Assembly: GCA_002292025.1 (NCBI GenBank)
Contig: DBBC01000056.1
Span: 1-12,737 of the forward strand
Reading direction: 5' to 3'
DNA length: 12,737 nucleotides
Source of the DNA: Firmicutes bacterium UBA994
GTDB taxonomy: Bacteria; Bacillota; UBA994
The translations under genes and the position numbers were made by a program. Below, one piece after another: positions 1 through 5,977 of this stretch (position 1 is its first letter; each line of letters opens with the position of its first letter). The notes below the pieces were generated by a model that did no database searches, was not told the DNA's origin, and was given only the letters and a program-made list of their open reading frames with translations.

Positions 1-948
1 GTGTGGGGCGCAAGTGTTGCCAATCGCGCCGACCATCTCGGTATAGCACATCAACTAATCATTCGCCCGGCGGGACAGGAAATTGACGTCATCTTTGGCG
101 GCGGTGAAGTTTGGTTCCTGCCTAACACAGTTGTAGGACGCCATGGTGTACGCGGGAGAAGAACAGACGGCGTCAACCTCATTACTGAGGCTCAGGCTCG
201 GGGCTACCGGGTAATCTACACCCGGCAAGAGTTGCTTAATCTTCCTGCTGACACAACGCGAGTATTAGGCATATTTGCCGCCCACGACACCTACAACGAC
301 AACAACGAAGAAGCCAGTCCGCGCTACACCTATACCGAAGAGCAACTGCGAGCGGAGAATCTACCGGATTTTGACCCGAATGCGCCTACCTTTGCCCAAA
401 TGACCGAGGTTGCCATCAGATTGTTGTCCCGCAACCAAACTAAGGGCTTTTACTTAGTAGCAGAAGAAGAGGGCACCGACAACTTGGCGAACTTTTCGCT
501 CAACGCGCGAGGCACCATCGAGGCCACCAAGCGCGCGGATGACGCCATCGGTGTGGCTGTAGCTTTTGCCAGAACGCAGCTTAACACACTCGTTATTACG
601 GCAGCAGACAGCGAGGCTAGCGGCTTTAGCATTATGGGTAATCCTCCCGTGGACGCAGCCGGTAACGTGCGCGCAACGCAGGAGCTGCGCAACCGTGCCG
701 GAGAGGTGTACTTTGTCGAATATATTGACGGACGCGACGGCACCGGTACGCCGCCCTTCCTTTCCGCGCCCGACCGCAATGGCCGCCGCTGGCCCTTTGC
801 CGTAACTTGGTCCATGCGGGCAGACCACTCCGGTAGCATTATAGTGCGTGCCTTTGGCCTGCACTCGGAGATGGTGCAAGGCACTATCGACAACACTGAA
901 ATTTACCGCATTAAGTACCGGGTGTTGTTTAACCGTTTGCTACCCTGA
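1..948 (+). CDS. Alkaline phosphatase (PhoA superfamily), 5'-truncated by the window
   Basis: This is the C-terminal 315 residues of a secreted-type alkaline phosphatase, which hydrolyses phosphate monoesters outside the cell. The N-terminal part, with the expected signal peptide and nucleophilic Ser, lies before the window, so the GTG at position 1 is not a start. Visible family blocks are DVIFGGG (res. 29-35), an EEEGTDN block (about res. 154-160), the ATKRADDAIGVA helix, NTLVITAADSE, and a C-terminal FGLHSE...DNTEIYR block whose His matches the E. coli His412 ligand. By hand alignment, the His matching E. coli His331 is Asn/Phe and the DH pair (Asp369-His370) is Asp-Ser, so two zinc-ligand His are absent. 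The gene ends with TGA just before a strong hairpin. Family assignment is firm; catalytic competence and metal content are uncertain. Confidence 0.88.
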   Translation: MWGASVANRADHLGIAHQLIIRPAGQEIDVIFGGGEVWFLPNTVVGRHGVRGRRTDGVNLITEAQARGYRVIYTRQELLNLPADTTRVLGIFAAHDTYNDNNEEASPRYTYTEEQLRAENLPDFDPNAPTFAQMTEVAIRLLSRNQTKGFYLVAEEEGTDNLANFSLNARGTIEATKRADDAIGVAVAFARTQLNTLVITAADSEASGFSIMGNPPVDAAGNVRATQELRNRAGEVYFVEYIDGRDGTGTPPFLSAPDRNGRRWPFAVTWSMRADHSGSIIVRAFGLHSEMVQGTIDNTEIYRIKYRVLFNRLLP

Positions 949-970
949 AGGACTTAACGTGCATCGCAGC

Positions 971-1015
971 GAAAAGAAGCCCTTGTCCGCGCGGACAGGG
1001 GTTTCTTCTCGTTTT
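971..1015. terminator. Bidirectional Rho-independent terminator
   Basis: A stem of about 16 bp is centred on the palindrome TGTCCGCGCGGACA, with arms AAGAAGCCC and GGGTTTCTT (two G-T wobbles). On the + strand it is followed by CGTTTT and begins 22 bp after the phosphatase stop. On the - strand the T-rich CTTCTTTTC closes the hairpin, so it can also stop transcripts arriving from the convergent serine hydrolase gene. Confidence 0.85.
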
Positions 1016-1210
1016 GAGTCTGTGCTTGCAAATACGGCTCCTGCCGCGAGAAACGCGCTCGACGCGGCAAGCTCCCATCTGATGTCACGACAATCCTTGT
1101 CTAGGCCGAGAATAGACGACATGATCGGCGACAAATTTGTCGAGCTCTTTCAGCGAAGGGGCGATAATGTGGTGTGCGTTATGTGCCCCTTTACACTGTG
1201 CGGAAAGAGA
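1016..1210. other. Non-coding gap between convergent genes
   Basis: No convincing gene is seen in this 195-bp stretch. It holds a perfect 14-bp palindrome, CGACAAATTTGTCG, at 1129-1142 and an imperfect inverted repeat (AAGGGGC...GCCCCTT) at 1156-1191 without a T tract on either side. Either could be a 3'-end RNA structure of the serine hydrolase transcript; no function can be assigned. Confidence 0.4.
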
Positions 1211-2344
1211 TTACCCATCGCGGATCGCCCCCACGGCTAGGTTATTTACCAACTTCCGTATGAGCCGAATTTCCTTTGCCCCACGTTCTCGCGTCGGGTG
1301 AATACGGTTGGTCAATAACAGGACAATAAGCTCATAACGGGGATCGATCCACAACGAGGTCCCAGTAAAACCAGTGTGGCCGAAGGCCTCCTCTGACAGC
1401 ATGTCACCGGCCGAAGTGCTGTTCTCGGCTTGGAGGAGCCAACCCAACCCTCGTTCTTCGTTCAACCCCTTGGTGTGGGGGGAAGTCATCAACTTGACCG
1501 AGCGGAAGCTCAGCACCCTTTCCTCGCCATAGAGACCGCCATTGAGAAGCATTTGGGCATAGACAGCGAGATCGAATGCGGTGGAGAAAAGGCCGGCGTG
1601 TCCACTCACCCCGCCCATGGCCCAGGCGTTTTCGTCATGCACCTGCCCGATCAGAACGCCTCCCCGATCAGGGTCGTCCTCAGTCGCCGCGATGCGTGAT
1701 TGCAGCACATGAGCTGGATTGAAGGCAGTCTCCTTCATTCCTAGGGGAGTGAAGATCCACTCCTGAGCAAGACGGTCCAGCGATTCGCCCGTTACTTGAA
1801 CGATGGCTTCACCCAGCAAGATGAACCCCAGATCGCTGTAGAGCACCCGCTGCCCCGGCGGGAACAGGAGCGAGGCGATCGGCCATCTGTTCTCGTAGAT
1901 CTGCTCTAAGACCTTCCCTTTTCCACGGCCGCGCCAGAAGAGGTTAGCCCAGGGGGGAAGCCCCGCCGTGTGTGTGAGGAGATGCCGGATTGTCACTGCA
2001 GGGTCAGCGAACCGCGGGAGAAATCTGTTCAGCGGATCGTCCAATCGCCATAGACCTCGCTCCACCAGCTGCAGCGCGAGCGGGACAGTTACCACTACCT
2101 TGCTCAAAGAAGCTAGGTCAAAGATAGTATCTAGGGTCATTGCCCGCCGGTCGGGGGTCTCGCTTGCCGATCCGAAACAGACGTGCTTGACGATCATCCC
2201 GGAGCGTGCGATCAACACCACTGCACCGGGGAAGGTCCCAGCAGCTATATGCGTTTCGAGCAAGGCGTCTATGCATCCTAATCGGATTGAGTCTATTCTC
2301 GCATCGTGTGGGTCGTCGATAGCCGCCAAGTAACGCGTGTTCAT
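1211..2344 (-). CDS. Serine hydrolase of the beta-lactamase fold, AmiE-like (probable muropeptide amidase)
   Basis: A 377-residue protein of the class C beta-lactamase/PBP4* family. Catalytic signatures are the SxxK motif S79-L-S-K82 inside FDLASLSK, the second motif Y169-S-D171 (in place of YxN) and the third motif H323-T-G325 (in place of KTG). The block VHDENAWAMGGVSGHAG (about res. 235-251) is typical of the subgroup. It is the last gene of the nagZ-murQ-kinase cluster. In Bacillus subtilis the AmiE protein of this family sits in the murQ-nagZ operon and removes peptide from MurNAc, so the same role is inferred here. There is no signal peptide, which points to the cytoplasm, unlike exported wall amidases. 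The ATG at 2344 is preceded by GGGGTGA with 6-nt spacing. An esterase or D-amino-acid peptidase role cannot be excluded by sequence. Confidence 0.85.
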   Translation of the reverse strand: MNTRYLAAIDDPHDARIDSIRLGCIDALLETHIAAGTFPGAVVLIARSGMIVKHVCFGSASETPDRRAMTLDTIFDLASLSKVVVTVPLALQLVERGLWRLDDPLNRFLPRFADPAVTIRHLLTHTAGLPPWANLFWRGRGKGKVLEQIYENRWPIASLLFPPGQRVLYSDLGFILLGEAIVQVTGESLDRLAQEWIFTPLGMKETAFNPAHVLQSRIAATEDDPDRGGVLIGQVHDENAWAMGGVSGHAGLFSTAFDLAVYAQMLLNGGLYGEERVLSFRSVKLMTSPHTKGLNEERGLGWLLQAENSTSAGDMLSEEAFGHTGFTGTSLWIDPRYELIVLLLTNRIHPTRERGAKEIRLIRKLVNNLAVGAIRDG

Positions 2345-2463
2345 GCATTATCACCCCAAGATATCTTCCCTAGTACCACTGGCCTTCTCGCTCCGGTGGC
2401 GCTGGGGACATTATTCGGGCGCCGCTGTGACCCCGTCCAACGATGTTCCGGACATCAACCCGA

Positions 2464-3327
2464 CTATGAGCATGTCAGTGGATCCATTAACTCTGCGTAC
2501 AACCGCACGGCTAATGCCTCGTCCACCTTGCCGCGGAACAGACTGACTCGCAATCCGCGCAGATGCCGGGTGAATGAGGTGCGATATAGACGGGACCGAA
2601 AGTTGCCGCCATAGAGGTGGACGGAATCAACCGGACCGATTTCCTCTATCACTTTCAGCGTCCTTTGGGCGAGGAGTGCGGTTCCGCGGTCGACTATCTT
2701 CATTACGAGGTCAGTCGGGGCATGCAAAGCGATGCGCGTGGCCGAGGCGATCTTTGCTCTGAAGTCCGCTTGCGTTTGCAGGTCCACCAGCTCTTCGATG
2801 TGCCGGACCTGAAAGTGTGTCAGCAAGACGTCAAAAACTGGGTCGTACGCTGTAAGTCCGTCTAGCCAGCGCAGAGATTCTCCCACCAATTCTTTCCCGA
2901 TCCAAAAAGCACCGCCTTCGTCACCGAAGATGTATCCCCATCCGCCGGCACGATGCGAGCGTCCGGTTGCATCTTTCCCGTAGACGACTGACCCTGTCCC
3001 GGCTATGACTACAACCCCGGGGCTGTCCCCAAGACAGACTGTGTAGGTGCCTTCAACATCGCTCATCACCCTGAGGTCTGCCCGCGGGTAATGGGTTCGC
3101 AACAGCGCTGTGAGTGTTTCTTTGCGTTTGCCGCTGCAGGCCCCTGAACTGGCACAGGCTATGGCATCGGCAGTCTCGAAATCATTCTGTAACATCCCAA
3201 TGAGGCGCTCTGCCGCCGATCCCGCAGTTGCGAGGTTCATCCCGAGCGGGTAGGTCTTTCTTTTAATGCTCTGGGGGGTGACTTCCGACACATTAGTGCT
3301 CGCCCCGCCGCCCTCAATACCAAGCAC
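2464..3327 (-). CDS. BadF/BadG-type ASKHA sugar kinase, probable N-acetylmuramate/N-acetylglucosamine kinase (MurK-like)
   Basis: A 287-residue kinase of the BadF/BadG/BcrA/BcrD family (acetate kinase/HSP70/actin fold), expected to phosphorylate an amino sugar at O6 with ATP. Visible motifs are the phosphate-1 loop GIEGGGAST (res. 3-11; the usual form is GIDGGGTKT, so the Asp is Glu), a likely catalytic Asp90, phosphate-2 IAGTGSVVYG (108-117), RAGGWGYIFGDEGG (126-139) and LYGGNF (238-243). Clostridium acetobutylicum MurK, a kinase of this family next to murQ, phosphorylates MurNAc and GlcNAc; the same activity is inferred from the 35-bp distance to murQ. No phosphotransferase importer is present to deliver MurNAc-6-P, so a kinase is needed to feed MurQ. 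The start is ambiguous: GTG at 3327 lies 15 nt from AAGGAGG, while in-frame ATA codons at 3333 and 3330 are better spaced. Confidence 0.85.
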   Translation of the reverse strand: MLGIEGGGASTNVSEVTPQSIKRKTYPLGMNLATAGSAAERLIGMLQNDFETADAIACASSGACSGKRKETLTALLRTHYPRADLRVMSDVEGTYTVCLGDSPGVVVIAGTGSVVYGKDATGRSHRAGGWGYIFGDEGGAFWIGKELVGESLRWLDGLTAYDPVFDVLLTHFQVRHIEELVDLQTQADFRAKIASATRIALHAPTDLVMKIVDRGTALLAQRTLKVIEEIGPVDSVHLYGGNFRSRLYRTSFTRHLRGLRVSLFRGKVDEALAVRLYAELMDPLTCS

Positions 3328-3333
3328 TATTAT

Positions 3334-3349
3334 AGGAGCACGCCTCCTT
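3334..3349 (-). promoter_or_regulatory. Kinase ribosome-binding site inside a small hairpin
   Basis: AAGGAGG (3349 to 3343) is the only good Shine-Dalgarno before the kinase. It can pair as AGGAG-GCGTG-CTCCT, which would mask it. It lies 13 nt after the murQ stop (TAA, 3365-3363), so ribosomes finishing murQ could open it, giving translational coupling. It is 15 nt from the GTG start but 9 nt from an in-frame ATA. Confidence 0.5.
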
Positions 3350-3362
3350 CCGGAACTAGGAC

Positions 3363-4265
3363 TTATTTTCTCTCTAGCGACTCGATGGCCCCACGGAGGC
3401 TCCCTGATTTCTCGCGCAGCAGGGCTTCACATTCGGTTTTCGTTCGCCTAGTGATAACCATTAAAATTGCCAGCCTGACGTCCTGTTCCGCTTCTATCAA
3501 AGCACAGCCGGCAGCTTCTTCTGTGACCCCGGTCACCGCAGTGACGATGCGCACTGCCCGCAGGAGGAGCTTCTCATTAGTAGCCTTGACACAGATCATG
3601 TGGTTCCCGAAGACGCGGCCGAGCTTGGTCATCGCCGCCGTGCTGATCATATTGAGAACTAATTTCTGCGCGGTACCGGCTTTTAACCTAGTGCTCCCGC
3701 CGACGACCTCCGGCCCGGTCCGCACCGAGATAACCACGTCTGCACTGTGACCTATGGCAGGATCTGCAACGTTACAGATGAGAGCCGTTTTTGCCCCACA
3801 CTGGAGGGCTGTTCTCAGCGCCGCTTCGACGTACGGTGTTCTTCCGCTGGCGGAGATGCCGATCACGACGTCGCTTGCCGTAGGTTGGAGGCGTGCTATG
3901 TCCCGTGTTCCTGCCTCCGCACTGTCCTCCACCCGCTCTAATGCTCTAACCGACGCCTCCGCTCCTCCGGCGATGACCGCGATGAAAATCCCTTCCGGCA
4001 TACCGAACGTGGGCACAACTTCAGCCGCGTCCAGCAGAGCGAGCCGGCCACTCGTTCCTGCGCCGACATAGATCACCCTCCCGCTCCGGTTTAGGGAATC
4101 GACGCAGATGTCAACTACCTGCTCGATGGCGGGAAGCGCTTCGCGCACAGCAAGGGGAACAGAGGCATCCTCCTCGTTCATGATCCGCAGCAGCTCACCG
4201 ACAGGCAGCCTGTCAAAAGCCGATGTCTTCGGATTAAGCGCTTCGGTCTCGAGCAGAACTAACAT
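3363..4265 (-). CDS. murQ: N-acetylmuramic acid 6-phosphate etherase
   Basis: A 300-residue SIS-domain enzyme that cleaves the lactyl ether of MurNAc-6-phosphate to give GlcNAc-6-phosphate and D-lactate in the cytoplasm; the length matches E. coli MurQ (298). The N-terminus has the family signature ETEALNPKT (res. 6-14) followed by LLRIMNEED. The sugar-phosphate loop GAGTSGR is at 68-74, followed by LLDAAEVVPTFG with Glu82, and a second acidic residue Glu113 lies in VEDSAEAG; these match the two catalytic Glu known in E. coli MurQ (83 and 114). The ATG at 4265 overlaps the nagZ stop in the sequence ATGTTAG, so translation is probably coupled. No MurR regulator or MurP transporter is adjacent, unlike B. 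subtilis or E. coli. Confidence 0.96.
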   Translation of the reverse strand: MLVLLETEALNPKTSAFDRLPVGELLRIMNEEDASVPLAVREALPAIEQVVDICVDSLNRSGRVIYVGAGTSGRLALLDAAEVVPTFGMPEGIFIAVIAGGAEASVRALERVEDSAEAGTRDIARLQPTASDVVIGISASGRTPYVEAALRTALQCGAKTALICNVADPAIGHSADVVISVRTGPEVVGGSTRLKAGTAQKLVLNMISTAAMTKLGRVFGNHMICVKATNEKLLLRAVRIVTAVTGVTEEAAGCALIEAEQDVRLAILMVITRRTKTECEALLREKSGSLRGAIESLERK

Positions 4266-5809
4266 TTACCCACTCCTTCACGCGGGCGACCCACAGGGAG
4301 TTTGCCGGTCGGCGCGATAGTTCCGTGCAGTACCTTCAGCAGGCTCTGTTGCGCCATCACTTCATATCCATAGCTGATAAGACAGTTTTCCACACCCGAG
4401 ATGAAACAGTCATAAGGGCTGAGTAACGCTATCAATAATGAGCTTTGTGCGCGCCGCGTCAGTCCTTCGACTAAGGCGGTCTGCCCTGCATGCAGGTGTG
4501 CGTTGGCCGTGACCACGACCACGAGGCCCCCTTCCGGGGCGACCGCGGCTAGTCGTACGGCCTCTTCTGTGGACATTTCCACTGGGAAATCGAGCACAGC
4601 TGTGCGGGATTTCTCCGCAAGGACTTGAGCGACCCAAGGAATCCCTTTCTGCGCGGGGCCTTCCCCTTGGGACACGCGGGGCAAGCGTACAGAGTAGACC
4701 GCTGTTATTAGGTCAGTGTCGAGTGGCAGCATCTGTGGGTCACCTAGGATCGCCGTCACGGAGCTATCAAATATCCGTTCCATTTCTCCCATGTGTTCCG
4801 GGCTGCCGACCTTGTCAAATGAAGACAGTGGGGCGGAAAGCGCACGCTCCCTAAACTTTGCAATTCGACCCAGCGAGTTGACCAGTCGGTCCTGTAAGGC
4901 GGGGGAGCTCGCCACCGCCTTTTGCACCGCGTCTTTTGTTGCGTGTTGGATCTCCGGTCGGTGGCAGAGGGAGAGCACGTCCATCCCCGCCCGAAATGCT
5001 TGCACCGCTCCCTCCTCGACTGTGCAGTAATTCGTAACCCCGTTCATTAAAAGGTCATCCGCTACCAACACACCTTCGTAACCCAACTTTCGCCTAGCAA
5101 GACCGGTCAATACCTCTTCGGCCGTAGAAGCGGGTCCACGCTTAGTCTGCAGCTTAGGGAGATAGATGTGTGACGGCATCACGCTCTCCGCGCGGATGCG
5201 ACAAAAAGGGACCAGCTCGAACCTTAGCAGCTCGTCTGCGGACAAATCTAAGACCGGCAGTTCGAAATGGGGGTCCGCGTCCACCCGTCCCAACCCCGGG
5301 AAGTGTTTGAGACAGGTCAGTATGCCGTGCCGGTTCATCCCATCGATGAAAGCAGCGGCAAATTCCGTCACGATCTCAGGGTTGTCGCCGAAGCTCCTAA
5401 CCCCGATCCCCGGGTTGCGGTGGTTTACATTGATATCGACTACAGGGGCGAGGTTCCAGTTTATGCCTACAGCGCTCATTTCTTGGGCTAGGATTTCCGC
5501 CGCTCTCCGCGCGTTGCCCGCGTCCCCCGTTGCCGATAAAGCCATGGCACTGGGCGAAACAGTGAACCCACTCCGCAAGCGGGAGACCATGCCCCCTTCT
5601 TGGTCGATAGCGAAGACCGGTTTGTAAGGGAGCAACTTGTTTATGTCATCTAAAAGTCCCTTCACTTGCGCGGGGTTCTCCACATTCCTAGCGAACAGGA
5701 TGACGAACCCCGGCCGCACAAACTCAAGGAGGCGTATTGTCTCTGAATCCAGCGATTTTCCCGGTATTCCGATGAGGAAAAGTTGACCTACGGCCTCACT
5801 TAAGTTCAA
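4259..5809 (-). CDS. nagZ: Beta-N-acetylglucosaminidase NagZ, glycoside hydrolase family 3
   Basis: A GH3 enzyme that removes GlcNAc from GlcNAc-MurNAc(-peptide). Counting from the TTG at 5809 (516 residues), it shows the AIDQEGG strand (about 67-73), KHFPG (168-172), the Asp179-Pro-His181 dyad matching the general acid/base DxH of NagZ, and VADDLL with the nucleophile Asp251. A C-terminal domain of about 200 residues follows the barrel, as in the two-domain Gram-positive NagZ. There is no signal peptide, whereas the B. subtilis enzyme is exported, so substrate must reach the cytoplasm. I prefer TTG 5809 because AGAGGTGAG (5824-5816) is well placed and the product begins NLSEAVGQLFLIG, like family members. 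An in-frame TTG at 5845 would add 12 residues (528) but has no close ribosome site. It is the first gene of the cluster. Confidence 0.93.
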   Translation of the reverse strand: MNLSEAVGQLFLIGIPGKSLDSETIRLLEFVRPGFVILFARNVENPAQVKGLLDDINKLLPYKPVFAIDQEGGMVSRLRSGFTVSPSAMALSATGDAGNARRAAEILAQEMSAVGINWNLAPVVDINVNHRNPGIGVRSFGDNPEIVTEFAAAFIDGMNRHGILTCLKHFPGLGRVDADPHFELPVLDLSADELLRFELVPFCRIRAESVMPSHIYLPKLQTKRGPASTAEEVLTGLARRKLGYEGVLVADDLLMNGVTNYCTVEEGAVQAFRAGMDVLSLCHRPEIQHATKDAVQKAVASSPALQDRLVNSLGRIAKFRERALSAPLSSFDKVGSPEHMGEMERIFDSSVTAILGDPQMLPLDTDLITAVYSVRLPRVSQGEGPAQKGIPWVAQVLAEKSRTAVLDFPVEMSTEEAVRLAAVAPEGGLVVVVTANAHLHAGQTALVEGLTRRAQSSLLIALLSPYDCFISGVENCLISYGYEVMAQQSLLKVLHGTIAPTGKLPVGRPREGVGKC

Positions 5810-5832
5810 AAAAGACTCACCTCTGACTCCCT

Positions 5833-5866
5833 CTATATCGTCCAATCTACTGACATCGTTGCCTCC
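5833..5866 (-). promoter_or_regulatory. Leader ORF with strong ribosome site before nagZ
   Basis: GGAGG (5866-5862) sits 5 nt before an ATG at 5856, but that frame encodes only MSVDWTI and stops at TAG (5835-5833). The stop lies 23 nt before the TTG start at 5809. This could be a short leader peptide whose translation affects nagZ, or the scar of a small indel. Bases were read directly; function is inferred. Confidence 0.4.
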
Positions 5867-5929
5867 AACCGTCCTCGCACAGCTGCCTATCCTACTAGGA
5901 GAGCAAAATGCTTACACGGGTTCATATGG

Positions 5930-5965
5930 CCTAAACGAAAGTAAGGGCAGAGCGTAGCTCTGCCC
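5930..5965 (-). terminator. Rho-independent terminator of the substrate-binding protein gene
   Basis: On the - strand GGGCAGAGC-TAC-GCTCTGCCC forms a perfect 9-bp stem (5965 to 5945), extended by a T-rich tail TTACTTTCGTTT. It begins 12 bp after the TAG stop of the upstream gene and insulates it from the nagZ cluster. Confidence 0.82.
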
Positions 5966-5977
5966 CTCTTCTAGTAA

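Noticed and set aside
1156..1191. Inverted repeat AAGGGGC...GCCCCTT as terminator of the serine hydrolase gene
   Set aside because: The loop is long and no T tract follows on the - strand; the hairpin at 971-1015 is a much better terminator.
848..1240. 130-codon + strand frame across the phosphatase end and terminator
   Set aside because: It runs through the phosphatase in another frame, then through the terminator hairpin, and shows no family resemblance or ribosome site.
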